Shown here piece after piece: positions 41,691-50,337 of a DNA stretch of 64,000 bases. Every line of letters starts with the position of its first letter. Within the stretch, counting starts at the first letter, position 1. A program made the translations under genes and the position numbers. Source of the DNA: Mycobacterium sp. 1274761.0 (GTDB lineage: Bacteria > Actinomycetota > Actinomycetes > Mycobacteriales > Mycobacteriaceae); contig NZ_LZMC01000109.1 of the NCBI RefSeq assembly GCF_001668615.1, forward strand, positions 155,496-219,495, given 5' to 3'. Below the pieces are notes generated by a model that had not been told where the DNA came from, made no database searches, and saw only the letters and a list, made by a program, of their open reading frames with translations.

Positions 41691-42647
41691 TTGGCAGACC
41701 TCATCCGGATAGGCACCCGAGGCAGCCTGTTGGCCACGACCCAAGCGAGCGTCATCAAAGACGCCCTGGCGGCCACGGGGCATAAAGCCGAACTGGTGAT
41801 CATCAGCACCGAAGGCGACCGGTCCAGCGAGCCGATCGCCGACATCGGCGTGGGCGTATTCACCGCGGCGCTACGAGAAGCCATCAACGACGGCCGGGTC
41901 GATCTCGCCGTGCACTCGTACAAGGATTTGCCGACCGCATCCGATGAGCGGTTCACGATCGCCGCCATCCCCCCGCGCGAGGACGCCCGCGACGCCCTGG
42001 TGGCCCGCGACGGTCTTGTGCTGGGGGAATTGCCGGCCGGCTCGGTGATCGGCACCTCGAGCCCGCGGCGGGCGGCGCAGCTTAGAGCATTGGGTCTCGG
42101 TTTGGAAATCCGCCCCCTAAGAGGCAACCTTGACACCAGGTTGAACAGGGTAAGCAACGGTGATCTCGACGGCGTCGTCGTCGCCCGAGCGGGACTGGCC
42201 CGCATCGGGCGTTTGGGGGATGTCACCGAGACTCTGGAGCCGGTGCAGATGTTGCCAGCGCCGGCTCAAGGTGCGCTCGCGGTCGAGTGCCGCGCCAGCG
42301 ACACCGAGCTCGCCGCGCTGCTGTCGGAGTTGGACGACGCCGACACGCGCGCCGCAGTCACCGCTGAACGCGTCCTGCTCGCCGAACTGGAGGCGGGTTG
42401 CTCCGCACCGGTGGGCGCGATTGCCGAGGTGGTCGAGTCGATCGATGAGGACGGCCGCGTCTTCGAAGAGCTGTCGCTGCGCGGCTGCGTGGCGACGCTG
42501 GATGGATCCGACGTGATCCGTGCGTCCGGGATCGGAACTCCCGAGCGGGCACGAGAGCTTGGACTCTCGGTCGCCGCGGAGTTGTTCGAACTGGGGGCTC
42601 GCGATCTGTTGGGCGAAGCTGGGAGAGGCACGGGAAGAGAAACATGA
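41691..42647 (+). CDS. hemC: Hydroxymethylbilane synthase HemC
   Basis: A 318-residue porphobilinogen deaminase that joins four porphobilinogen units. The dipyrromethane cofactor is attached to Cys237 in LEAGCSAPVGAIAEV. IRIGTRGSLLATTQA, VHSYKDLPT and GTSSPRRAAQL are also clear. The start is TTG at 41691, three bases past the hemA stop; no ATG or GTG fits better. It overlaps hemD by ATGA. Confidence 0.96.
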   Translation: MADLIRIGTRGSLLATTQASVIKDALAATGHKAELVIISTEGDRSSEPIADIGVGVFTAALREAINDGRVDLAVHSYKDLPTASDERFTIAAIPPREDARDALVARDGLVLGELPAGSVIGTSSPRRAAQLRALGLGLEIRPLRGNLDTRLNRVSNGDLDGVVVARAGLARIGRLGDVTETLEPVQMLPAPAQGALAVECRASDTELAALLSELDDADTRAAVTAERVLLAELEAGCSAPVGAIAEVVESIDEDGRVFEELSLRGCVATLDGSDVIRASGIGTPERARELGLSVAAELFELGARDLLGEAGRGTGRET

Positions 42648-44305
42648 CGACCCGAGGGCGCAAGCAGAAGCCCGGCCGCATCACATTCATCGGCTCTGGG
42701 CCCGGTGATCCGGGCCTGCTGACGACGCGGGCGCGCACGGTGCTCGCCAATGCTGCATTGATCTTCACCGACCCCGATGTACCGGAGGCGGTGCTGGCCC
42801 TCTGCGGGTCCGAGTTGCCGCCCCCGTCGGGCCCCGCACCGGCGGCCGACGCCGACGTGCAGGCCATTTCGCAGGACGCGGGTGACGTGGTGCCGGCCAC
42901 GACGCCGATTCCAGGGGGACCGGACATCCGCCCCGCACTGGGTGATCCCGCCGAGGTCGCCAAGACACTGGCCACCGAGTCCCGCACCGGGGTGGACGTG
43001 GTTCGGCTCGTCGCGGGAGATCCGCTGTCGGTGGACGCCGTCATCACCGAGATCAACGCGCTGACGCGCTCACACCTGCCGTTCGAGATCGTGCCGGGCC
43101 TGCCCGCCACGACGGCCGTACCGACCTACGCGGGGCTGCCGCTGGGGTCGTCGCACACCGAGGCCGACGTCCGCGGCGACGTGGACTGGGCGGCGCTCGC
43201 GGCCGCACCCGGACCGCTGATCCTGCAAGCCACCGCGTCGCATCTGGCCGACGCGGCCAGCACGCTCATCGAATATGGTCTTGCCGACACCACGCCGTGT
43301 GTCGTCACCGCGCAGGGCACCACGTGCCAGCAGCGTTCGGTGGAGACCACGCTCGGCGGTCTCAACGACAAGGCGGCCATCGGCGCCAACGAACCCGCGG
43401 GTCCGTTGACCGGCCCACTGATCGTGACGATCGGCAAGACGGTGGCCAACCGCGCCAAGCTCAACTGGTGGGAGAGCCGTGCGCTGTACGGCTGGACCGT
43501 GTTGGTGCCCCGCACCAAGGACCAGGCCGGCGAGATGAGCGAAAAGCTGGTGTTCCACGGCGCCTTGCCGATCGAGGTGCCCACCATCGCCGTCGAGCCG
43601 CCGCGCAGCCCGGCGCAGATGGAACGCGCCGTCAAGGGTCTGGTCGACGGCCGGTTCCAGTGGGTCGTGTTCACCTCCACCAACGCGGTGCGCGCTGTGT
43701 GGGAGAAGTTCAACGAGTTCGGTCTTGACGCGCGGGCCTTCTCGGGCGTGAAGATCGCCTGCGTCGGCGAAGCGACCGCAGACCGGGTGCGCGCGTTCGG
43801 GATCAATCCCGAGCTGGTGCCCTCGGGTGAGCAGTCCTCGCTGGGCTTACTCGACGAATTCCCGCCCTACGACGACGTTTTCGATCCGGTGAACCGTGTA
43901 CTGCTGCCGCGTGCCGACATCGCCACCGAGACGCTGGCCGAAGGGCTGCGCGATCGCGGGTGGGAGATCGAGGACGTCACGGCCTACCGCACGGTGCGTG
44001 CCGCACCACCGCCTGCGCACACCCGCGAGATGATCAAGACGGGTGGCTTCGACGCGGTGTGCTTCACGTCGAGCTCGACGGTGCGCAATTTGGTCGGCAT
44101 CGCCGGCAAGCCCCATGCGCGCACGATCGTCGCTTGCATCGGCCCCAAAACCGCCGAGACCGCAGCGGAATTCGGTCTGCGCGTCGACGTGCAACCCGAG
44201 GTCGCCGCGGTAGGTCCGTTGGTGGAGGCGCTCGCCGAGCACGCCGCCCGGTTGCGGGCCGAAGGTGCGCTGCCGCCGCCGCGCAAGAAGAGCCGCCGCC
44301 GCTAG
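42644..44305 (+). CDS. hemD: Bifunctional uroporphyrinogen-III methyltransferase/synthase (CobA-HemD fusion)
   Basis: A 553-residue two-domain enzyme. The N-terminal half is a SAM uroporphyrinogen-III C-methyltransferase (ITFIGSGPGDPGLLTTRA, VVRLVAGDPLSVDA, FEIVPGLPATTAVPTYAGLPLG) that leads to sirohaem and cobalamin. The C-terminal half (from about 290, WTVLVPRTKDQAGEMSEKL) is uroporphyrinogen-III synthase (WVVFTSTNAVRAVWEKF, VCFTSSSTVRNLVG). The fused form is normal in actinobacteria. It closes with a basic tail (PPPRKKSRRR). Confidence 0.93.
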   Translation: MTTRGRKQKPGRITFIGSGPGDPGLLTTRARTVLANAALIFTDPDVPEAVLALCGSELPPPSGPAPAADADVQAISQDAGDVVPATTPIPGGPDIRPALGDPAEVAKTLATESRTGVDVVRLVAGDPLSVDAVITEINALTRSHLPFEIVPGLPATTAVPTYAGLPLGSSHTEADVRGDVDWAALAAAPGPLILQATASHLADAASTLIEYGLADTTPCVVTAQGTTCQQRSVETTLGGLNDKAAIGANEPAGPLTGPLIVTIGKTVANRAKLNWWESRALYGWTVLVPRTKDQAGEMSEKLVFHGALPIEVPTIAVEPPRSPAQMERAVKGLVDGRFQWVVFTSTNAVRAVWEKFNEFGLDARAFSGVKIACVGEATADRVRAFGINPELVPSGEQSSLGLLDEFPPYDDVFDPVNRVLLPRADIATETLAEGLRDRGWEIEDVTAYRTVRAAPPPAHTREMIKTGGFDAVCFTSSSTVRNLVGIAGKPHARTIVACIGPKTAETAAEFGLRVDVQPEVAAVGPLVEALAEHAARLRAEGALPPPRKKSRRR

Positions 44306-44352
44306 ATTGCGGACGCGAGGAGCAAGAACCTCACTGCGTCACGGAGGGATAC

Positions 44353-45333
44353 ATGCCCTATCCGAGTCACCGGCCGCGTCGACTGCGGTCGACACCGGCG
44401 CTTCGTCGTCTGGTCGCGGAAACCTCTTTGGAGCCGCGGCATTTGGTGCTACCGATGTTCGTCGCCGACGGCATCGCCGAGCCGAGGCCGATCGCGTCGA
44501 TGCCCGGCGTGGTCCAGCACACCCGCGACTCGCTGCGCAAGGCGGCCGCCGATGCGGTCGACGCCGGGGTGGGCGGGCTGATGCTGTTCGGGGTGCCGCG
44601 GGCCGAGGACAAGGACGCCGCAGGCAGCGCCGGGGTGGCCGAGGAAGGCATCCTCAACGTCGCATTGCGTGATCTGGCGAAGGATCTCGGCGATTCGACC
44701 GTGCTGATGGCCGACACCTGCCTCGACGAGTTCACCGATCATGGACACTGCGGGGTGCTCGACGCGGCGGGCCGTGTCGACAACGACGTGACCAACGCCC
44801 GCTACGTCGAAATGGCGGTGGCGCAGGCGGATTCGGGCGCGCACGTGGTTGGGCCCAGCGGCATGATGGACGGCCAGGTCGCCGCGATCCGCGAGGGCCT
44901 CGACGCCGCGGGGCACACCGACGTGGTGATCCTGGCGTATGCGGCGAAGTTCGCGTCGGCCTTCTACGGCCCGTTCCGCGAGGCGGTGTCGTCCAGCTTG
45001 AGCGGGGATCGCCGTACGTACCAACAGAATCCGGCGAACGCGCGCGAGGCGCGGCACGAAATCCACCTCGACATCGCCGAGGGCGCCGACATCATCATGG
45101 TCAAGCCCGCGATGGGCTACCTCGACGTGGTAGCGGCAGCGGCCGAGATCTCGCCGGTGCCGGTGGCCGCCTACCAGATCTCCGGCGAGTATTCGATGAT
45201 CAGCGCCGCGGCGGCCAACGGCTGGATCGACGGGCGGGCCGCCGCGCTGGAGTCGCTGACCAGCATCCGGCGCGCGGGCGCCGACATCGTGCTGACGTAC
45301 TGGGCGGCCGACGTGGCCGGTTGGCTGGCGTGA
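44353..45333 (+). CDS. hemB: Porphobilinogen synthase HemB
   Basis: A 326-residue enzyme that condenses two 5-aminolevulinates to porphobilinogen. Schiff-base lysines are Lys199 (YAAKFASAFYGPFR) and Lys251 (MVKPAMGYLDV). GPSGMMDGQVAAIR and DTCLDEFTDHGHCGVL, a metal-site Cys/His loop, are visible. ATG 44353 with ACGGAGGGA upstream is the clear start. Its TGA overlaps the GTG of a 22-residue micro-ORF that carries the reading on to the next gene. Confidence 0.96.
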   Translation: MPYPSHRPRRLRSTPALRRLVAETSLEPRHLVLPMFVADGIAEPRPIASMPGVVQHTRDSLRKAAADAVDAGVGGLMLFGVPRAEDKDAAGSAGVAEEGILNVALRDLAKDLGDSTVLMADTCLDEFTDHGHCGVLDAAGRVDNDVTNARYVEMAVAQADSGAHVVGPSGMMDGQVAAIREGLDAAGHTDVVILAYAAKFASAFYGPFREAVSSSLSGDRRTYQQNPANAREARHEIHLDIAEGADIIMVKPAMGYLDVVAAAAEISPVPVAAYQISGEYSMISAAAANGWIDGRAAALESLTSIRRAGADIVLTYWAADVAGWLA

Positions 45334-45398
45334 GCGAAGCTTGCGAGCGAACCATCGCCACAGCACGCGGGGGCCGAGCGGGCGAGGCAACCGCGTGA
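45330..45398 (+). repeat. MIRU-like 65-bp element with coupled 22-residue micro-ORF
   Basis: A GTG to TGA frame of 23 codons: VSEACERTIATARGG, then RAGEATA. Its GTG overlaps the hemB stop (GTGA, 45330-45333) and its TGA overlaps the next gene start (GTGA, 45395-45398). The same GCGTGAGCG stands at both ends (45328-45336 and 45393-45401). Removing one 65-base unit would leave a plain GTGA overlap between hemB and the next gene. This is the architecture described for MIRUs of the M. tuberculosis complex, with a different sequence. Confidence 0.65.
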
Positions 45399-45802
45399 GC
45401 GGAGTGGAACCCAGGCCAACCGACGTCGACACCGGATTCTGGCTGTGGCTGGTGGCGGTGCCGTTGATGGTGGTCGGCTACGTCGTGGACCTAATAGGCG
45501 CCGTGAAGCCGCGGCCGCCGACGGTCGTCGTCGTCTTCTCAGCGGTGTTCGTGGTCGTGCTGGCGGCCGTCGTGGTGACGTTCCTGTTCCTGATGCGGCA
45601 GGGCTACCGGTGGGCCCGCACGGTGCTCACCGGCGGCGGCGTCGCCTCGATCGTGTACGCCGGAGCCAGCCTGTTCTCCGTCGACCGGCCGACCGCCGCC
45701 GCGGTGCTGTATGCGGTCAGCGCGATCGTGGGCTCCGTGCTGATCGCCGGGGGAGTGTTCCTTCTGCATCGCAAGGACGCCCACGCGTTCTTCGTTCGCT
45801 GA
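45395..45802 (+). CDS. Four-helix membrane protein, hypothetical
   Basis: A 135-residue membrane protein with four hydrophobic segments: FWLWLVAVPLMVVGYVVDLI, VVVVFSAVFVVVLAAVVVTFLFL, VLTGGGVASIVYAGASLF and AVLYAVSAIVGSVLIAGGVFLL. GTG 45395 was chosen because it is coupled with the micro-ORF upstream; a longer frame upstream would include that element. It sits next to hemB as Rv0513 does. Function unknown. Confidence 0.75.
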   Translation: MSGVEPRPTDVDTGFWLWLVAVPLMVVGYVVDLIGAVKPRPPTVVVVFSAVFVVVLAAVVVTFLFLMRQGYRWARTVLTGGGVASIVYAGASLFSVDRPTAAAVLYAVSAIVGSVLIAGGVFLLHRKDAHAFFVR

Positions 45803-45824
45803 TGCTTGGCTAGGCTTGCCGACC

Positions 45825-46199
45825 ATGTCAGCACCGTCGCCGCGGCCGCGCACCGTCAACGCCGCGTTCTGGTGTTGGGCCGCCGCGTCGCTGCTGTTGA
45901 TCGTCGGCGGCCTGATCACCGCCTCGATTGGGCTGCCAGCCCTCTTCCGCGGCGCAGGCGTTCTGACGGCGTTGGCCGGTGCCGGGATCGCTTTCCTCGC
46001 CGGCCGCAGCCGCGTCGGTGATCCACGCTTCCGCAGAGCCGCCCTGGCGCTGTCGATGGCGATCATCGTTCTGGTGGCGCTGCTTTCGGTGCTGGGCGTC
46101 ATTCACATCCTGACGCTGATCGCGGTGTTGCCATTGATCGCCGCCATCGCGCTGATCACACGGCCCTCCGCGGCAGACTTCTACCAGGAGTTACCGTGA
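45825..46199 (+). CDS. Four-helix membrane protein, hypothetical
   Basis: A 124-residue protein of the same layout as its neighbour: FWCWAAASLLLIVGGLITASI, GVLTALAGAGIAFLAG, AALALSMAIIVLVALLSVLGVI and LTLIAVLPLIAAIALI. The short motif NAAFWCWAAASLLLIVGG resembles DTGFWLWLVAVPLMVVGY in the gene before, so both may be ancient duplicates. TAGGCT lies nine bases ahead of the ATG. Function unknown. Confidence 0.75.
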   Translation: MSAPSPRPRTVNAAFWCWAAASLLLIVGGLITASIGLPALFRGAGVLTALAGAGIAFLAGRSRVGDPRFRRAALALSMAIIVLVALLSVLGVIHILTLIAVLPLIAAIALITRPSAADFYQELP

Positions 46200-46687
46200 C
46201 GCAGTGCAGCGAGCCGCAAGACGTCCTGTTTTATGAGCAGGGCGCGAGCTGGTGGTGGGTGGCAGCGGGGCCCGCGTCGGGTGTGGCGATGATGCTGATT
46301 CAGCTATCTGCCGGCGTGGGCGTGCAGTGGGTGGTGCCGATCGCCTTCTTCGTGTTGGTATCCGGCTTCATCGCCGTGCAGGTCAAGGCGGCGCGCATTC
46401 ACACCTCCGTGGAGCTGACGCCGACGACCCTGCGTGAGGGCGCCGAACGCATTTCGATCGATGACATCGTGCGGGTCTACCCGGCGCCGACGGGCAAAGA
46501 GGAGCACAAATGGATGTCGGCGCGCGCGCTGGGGGAGCTCACCGGTGTCCCGAAGGGCCGCACCGGGATCGGCCTCAAACTGACCAACGACCGAACCGCC
46601 CAGGCCTGGGCGCGCAAGCACCAGCAGCTGCGGGCGCAGCTGGTGCACCTGGTCGACGAACGCATTCCGCCGGAGACCAGGCCATGA
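46196..46687 (+). CDS. DUF3093-like membrane protein
   Basis: A 163-residue protein with two N-terminal membrane helices (WWWVAAGPASGVAMMLI and WVVPIAFFVLVSGFIAVQV). A cytoplasmic beta-rich part follows (VELTPTTLREGAERISIDDIVRVYPAP ... GIGLKLTNDRTAQAWARKHQQLRAQLVHLV). This resembles DUF3093. GTG 46196 overlaps the previous stop. No function is known. Confidence 0.72.
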   Translation: MTQCSEPQDVLFYEQGASWWWVAAGPASGVAMMLIQLSAGVGVQWVVPIAFFVLVSGFIAVQVKAARIHTSVELTPTTLREGAERISIDDIVRVYPAPTGKEEHKWMSARALGELTGVPKGRTGIGLKLTNDRTAQAWARKHQQLRAQLVHLVDERIPPETRP

Positions 46688-46923
46688 GGCGGCGCGCCGT
46701 CGTCGAGCTGGTGTTGGCCGCGGTGGCGCTGGCCTTGGCGGTGTGGTGCTGGTTCGCTGCGCAATCGCTCGTCACCGTCGCACCGATCCTGTCCGGCGAG
46801 CCGCAGACGACGTCGGTGGCCTACAGCCCGCCGCTGCTGGTTCTCATGTTGATCTTGGCGACGGTCGCGGGGGTCCTGGCCGTAGACGGCATCGCGCGCC
46901 TGCGGCGACATCGCGCTCGTTGA
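46684..46923 (+). CDS. Small two-helix membrane protein, hypothetical
   Basis: A 79-residue protein: VVELVLAAVALALAVWCWFAAQSLV and LLVLMLILATVAGVLAVDGIARL flank an exported loop of about 18 residues. ATG 46684 overlaps the preceding stop (ATGA). It is the last gene of the membrane-protein series behind hemB. Confidence 0.7.
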   Translation: MRRRAVVELVLAAVALALAVWCWFAAQSLVTVAPILSGEPQTTSVAYSPPLLVLMLILATVAGVLAVDGIARLRRHRAR

Positions 46924-46955
46924 CTTTTTAGTGAGGCCGCTCACAGAACCCTTGG

Positions 46956-46975
46956 TACAAAGTGCAAGATTTGTA
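46956..46975. promoter_or_regulatory. Perfect inverted repeat ahead of the DUF2236 gene (TetR operator candidate)
   Basis: TACAAA-N8-TTTGTA, a perfect 6-8-6 palindrome 13 bases ahead of the ATG at 46988. It has the size and symmetry of a TetR dimer site, and a TetR gene is the next gene but one. It may overlap the promoter, so binding would block it. Confidence 0.55.
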
Positions 46976-46987
46976 ACACTGTTTCAC

Positions 46988-47854
46988 ATGACGGAGTTGG
47001 CGGAGACCCCGCAGCAGCTCGACGCGCTGCCGCTGGGACCGGAGTCGCTGGTATGGCGCTATTTCGGTGACAACCGGATGTACCTGATCGGTCCGCGGCC
47101 CGCGGTGCTGCAGAACATGCTCGCCGAGCTCGGCCAGGGCGTGCTCGACCACTCGGTGTTCTTCGACGACACCGCGGCGCGGGTGAAACGGTCGCTGCCG
47201 CCGATCTTCATGACGGTGTACGGCAGCGACGGCGACAATCCGGGCCAGCAGGTGCGCGATTTCCACACCGAGATCAAGGGCACGATGCCGGACGGCGAGC
47301 GCTATCACGCGCTGGCTCCGGAAACGTACTTCTGGGCGCACGCCACGTTCGTCGACCAGGTGCTGTACTTCGCCGACACCTTCGTCAAGCGGCTCAGCCG
47401 CGAAGAGAAGGAGCAGATCTATCTCGAGTCGAAGACCTGGTATCGCCGCTACGGGGTCAGCGACCGGGTGATGCCCGCCGACTACGCGGAATTCGAGCGG
47501 TACTGGGACCGGATGATCGACGAGATCGTCGTCGCCCACCCTACGGCCAAGTACGGCGTCGGCTATGTCACCAAAGGCTTTCCGTGCCCCAAAGGCGTGC
47601 CCGCCCCCCTGTGGCGAGTGATCGCGAAGGTCTTCGACCCCGTCGCGGCGTTCCTGACCACCGGAGGCATGCCGCCGCGCACCCGCGAGCTGCTCGGCCT
47701 GCCGTGGAGTGAGCGCCAGGAGCGGCGCTATCAGCGATTTGCGGCGATGTGGCGGTCGCGTCCGGTCACCTGGGTGTGGGATCATCTGCCGATGCGGCTG
47801 CGCTACAACAAGTTCGCCCAGGCCGGATATGCCCGCTCGCGACCGGCTGCCTGA
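46988..47854 (+). CDS. Oxygenase MpaB-like/DUF2236 family protein
   Basis: A 288-residue DUF2236 protein: GPESLVWRYFGDNRMYLIGPRPAVLQNMLAEL, then PETYFWAHATFVDQVLYFADTF with the conserved H, and GVSDRVMPADYAEFERYWDRMI. MpaB and latex-clearing protein use a histidine-bound haem b to oxidise terpenoid chains; a similar role is inferred here. ATG 46988 was chosen because the operator-like palindrome lies directly ahead. Its 3' end overlaps the TetR gene by 26 bases. Confidence 0.85.
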   Translation: MTELAETPQQLDALPLGPESLVWRYFGDNRMYLIGPRPAVLQNMLAELGQGVLDHSVFFDDTAARVKRSLPPIFMTVYGSDGDNPGQQVRDFHTEIKGTMPDGERYHALAPETYFWAHATFVDQVLYFADTFVKRLSREEKEQIYLESKTWYRRYGVSDRVMPADYAEFERYWDRMIDEIVVAHPTAKYGVGYVTKGFPCPKGVPAPLWRVIAKVFDPVAAFLTTGGMPPRTRELLGLPWSERQERRYQRFAAMWRSRPVTWVWDHLPMRLRYNKFAQAGYARSRPAA

Positions 47855-48434
47855 TCCGGCCACCGAAGCCATCCTCGACGCGGCGGTCGTCGAGTTCGAA
47901 CGGTACGGCCTGCGCCGGGTGGCGCTCGAAGACGTCGCCCGCCGCGCCGGGGTCAGCCGAACCACGATCTACCGGCGGTTCTCGAACAAGGACGACCTGG
48001 CCGCCGCCGTCGTCGAACGCGAGAACGTGGCATTGTTCGCCGACATCGCCGCGGAGCTGAAAAATGCTGGGCCGCAGTCGAATTACTATGTCGAAGCATT
48101 CACGCTGTCGATTCTGCGGTTCCGCAGGCACCGCGTGCTGAACAGGATGATGAGCGATGAGCCTGCGCTCGTCCTCGAGCTGGCCCGCACTCACTACGGC
48201 GCCGCCATCGAGCGGATGGCCGACGCACTGCGCGAGATCTTCCCCGACGGGTTCGCCGATCGCATCGGCGCCGAGGCCGTCAACGACCTGGCCGACACGA
48301 TCCTGCGGTATGCCGCGATGGCGCTACTGCTGCCCGGCGCGCAACCGCTGGAGACCGCCGACGACATCCGTGCGTTTGCTACCAAGCATTTCCTGCCCAG
48401 CCTTCCAGCGGCATTGCGGGCAGTCCCTGCCTAA
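47829..48434 (+). CDS. TetR family transcriptional regulator
   Basis: A 201-residue regulator starting within the end of the DUF2236 gene. DNA-binding domain: ATEAILDAAVVEFERYGLRRVALEDVARRAGVSRTTIYRRFSNKDDLAAAVV. The ligand domain has no name I can give. It is likely to control the DUF2236 gene through the palindrome at 46956-46975 and itself in the same transcript. Confidence 0.9.
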   Translation: MPARDRLPDPATEAILDAAVVEFERYGLRRVALEDVARRAGVSRTTIYRRFSNKDDLAAAVVERENVALFADIAAELKNAGPQSNYYVEAFTLSILRFRRHRVLNRMMSDEPALVLELARTHYGAAIERMADALREIFPDGFADRIGAEAVNDLADTILRYAAMALLLPGAQPLETADDIRAFATKHFLPSLPAALRAVPA

Positions 48435-48435
48435 G

Positions 48436-48497
48436 CGCGAGCAGACGCAAACGCACTACTTTCGTCGGCGTGTCGCGTGCATGTACGTCTGCTCGCG
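48436..48497. repeat. Long inverted repeat (12-bp arms), intergenic element/terminator
   Basis: CGCGAGCAGACG (48436-48447) and CGTCTGCTCGCG (48486-48497) are perfect reverse complements with 38 bases between. A GCGAGCAGACGCAAA-like word is familiar from intergenic regions of many mycobacterial genomes. It follows the TetR stop and probably ends that transcript. Confidence 0.55.
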
Positions 48498-48532
48498 AGG
48501 GGTTCGCAACGGCGAACTGCCTAAGCTAGTCG

Positions 48533-49915
48533 GTGATGACCCCCTCGGACCTGACCACACCGGCGGTGAGCGACATCAGCGGGCTGCCACTTGCCCCGAA
48601 GAATCCGCTGTCGATCCGGCAATTGCTGAAGGCGATAAGGAATCTCGACGCCGGACAGGAAGTGGTGCGCGAAGCGGGCGGCCCCGTCACCCGCATCCAG
48701 ATCGGGCCGAAATGGTTGTTTCCCCCAGTGGTCGCCGTCTTCTCGGCCACCGGAATCCGCGACGTGCTCGGCCGCAACGACGCCTCCGCCGAACGGTGCG
48801 TCGTTCACGAGGAAGTGCAGCAGCTGGCAGGCGACAGCCTGTTCGTCCTGCCGAACGAGCCGTGGCTGCCCCGTAAACGTGCGCTGCAGCCGGTCTTCAC
48901 CAAGGCGAACGTCCGCACGTTTGGCGGTCACATGTCGCGGGCCGCACAGGCGCTGTGCGAAAGATGGCCGGAGACTGGGGAAGTGGACCTCGACGTCGAC
49001 TGCCGGCGCGTGACCATGCGATCGCTCGGCCGATGCGTGCTCGGCCTCGACCTGGACGACCGCGAAGACGTGATCGCCGCGCACATGCACGTCGCGTCGT
49101 CGTACACCGCCGACCGCGCCCTGCGCCCTGTGCGGGCGCCGCGCTGGTTGCCGACGCCCGCTCGTGCCAAGGCACGGCGGGCGGTGACCGCGATGCGCGG
49201 AGTCACCGAAGACATGCTGCAGGCGTGCCGGGCCGACCCCAGCCTCGATGCGCCGCTCGTGCATGCCTTGATCGGGGCCACCGATCCCCAGACCGGCCGG
49301 TCGATCCCCGACGAGGACATCATCAACGACCTGCTGATTTTTATGCTCGCCGGCCACGACACGACCGCGACGGCGCTCACCTACGCCCTGTGGGTGCTGG
49401 GCCACCACCGCGACGCGCAGGACCGCATAGCCGACGAGGTCCGCAGGCTCGGCGATCGCGAGCTCACCCCTGCCGACGTGCCACACCTCTGCTACACAGT
49501 GCAGGTGCTGCACGAGGCACTGCGGCTGTGTCCACCCGCCGCCGGCGTCGGCCGGATGGCGGTGCGGGACATCGCCGTCGATGGCTACCGTATCGAGGCA
49601 GGCACCCTCGTGCTGGTGGGAATCTATGCACTGCACCGCGATCCGTCGGTGTGGCCCGACCCGCTGAAGTTCGACCCCGACCGGTTCGCGCCCGAAGCCA
49701 CAAAAGCGCGCGACCGCTGGCACTTCATCCCGTTCGCCGGCGGCGCGCGCTCGTGCATCGGTGAGCACTTCGCACGCCTGGAGACGACGCTGGCGCTGGC
49801 GACCATCATCCGGACCAAAGAAATTCGATCGCTCGACGACGACTTTCCCGTCGAGGTGCCCTTCACCACCGTGGCCAAGGGCCCGATCCGCGCACGCGTG
49901 AGCGCACGGGCATAG
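48533..49915 (+). CDS. Cytochrome P450 (3 of 3)
   Basis: A 460-residue P450 (459 if ATG 48536 is used). The haem loop FIPFAGGARSCIGEHFA has Cys408. I-helix FMLAGHDTTATALTYAL, ExxR in HEALRLCPPAAG, and PERF-like DPDRFAPE. The loop type and greater length mark it as CYP102/CYP4-like class rather than the two P450s near 15 and 18 kb. TAAGCT at 48522-48527 predicts an almost leaderless transcript from ATG 48536. Substrate unknown, likely a fatty or terpenoid chain. Confidence 0.92.
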   Translation: MMTPSDLTTPAVSDISGLPLAPKNPLSIRQLLKAIRNLDAGQEVVREAGGPVTRIQIGPKWLFPPVVAVFSATGIRDVLGRNDASAERCVVHEEVQQLAGDSLFVLPNEPWLPRKRALQPVFTKANVRTFGGHMSRAAQALCERWPETGEVDLDVDCRRVTMRSLGRCVLGLDLDDREDVIAAHMHVASSYTADRALRPVRAPRWLPTPARAKARRAVTAMRGVTEDMLQACRADPSLDAPLVHALIGATDPQTGRSIPDEDIINDLLIFMLAGHDTTATALTYALWVLGHHRDAQDRIADEVRRLGDRELTPADVPHLCYTVQVLHEALRLCPPAAGVGRMAVRDIAVDGYRIEAGTLVLVGIYALHRDPSVWPDPLKFDPDRFAPEATKARDRWHFIPFAGGARSCIGEHFARLETTLALATIIRTKEIRSLDDDFPVEVPFTTVAKGPIRARVSARA

Positions 49916-49953
49916 CCATTGCGGCCGCTGCGCGCCGCGACCACACTCGACCT

Positions 49954-50337
49954 ATGGCCTACCTCAAGCCTCCGTGGTTCGTCCGCAAGATCTTTAACCG
50001 GGTCGCGATGGCCACCGGCGTCGGCAACAGCCAGACGCTGACGGTGACCAAGCGCGTGAGCAAGGAGCCGCAGCACATCCCGGTGGTCGTGCCAGAGGTC
50101 GGCGGCGTGAAGTACTTGGTGTCCACCCGCGGCGAGTCCGAATGGGTGAAAAACATCCGCGCCAACCCCACCGTGACGCTCGATGGCTCGAAGTACGTGG
50201 CCACAGAGGTGCCTGTCGAGGAGCGCGGCCCCGTCATCGCCGCCTACCGGCCGTTGGCGGGCAAGGTCGTCGAGGGCTACTGGAAGCAGCTGCCCTCGGA
50301 CGCCGACCACCCGACGTTCGCGCTGACGCCGGCCTGA
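49954..50337 (+). CDS. F420-dependent nitroreductase-family protein (DDN-like)
   Basis: A 127-residue split-barrel protein: NRVAMATGVGNSQTLTVTKRVSKEPQHIPVVVPEVGGVKYLVSTRGESEWVKNIRANPTVTL. This is the deazaflavin-dependent nitroreductase fold in a shorter version. It probably binds F420 and reduces a quinone or similar; no direct evidence. It is a stand-alone gene after P450-3. Confidence 0.82.
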   Translation: MAYLKPPWFVRKIFNRVAMATGVGNSQTLTVTKRVSKEPQHIPVVVPEVGGVKYLVSTRGESEWVKNIRANPTVTLDGSKYVATEVPVEERGPVIAAYRPLAGKVVEGYWKQLPSDADHPTFALTPA

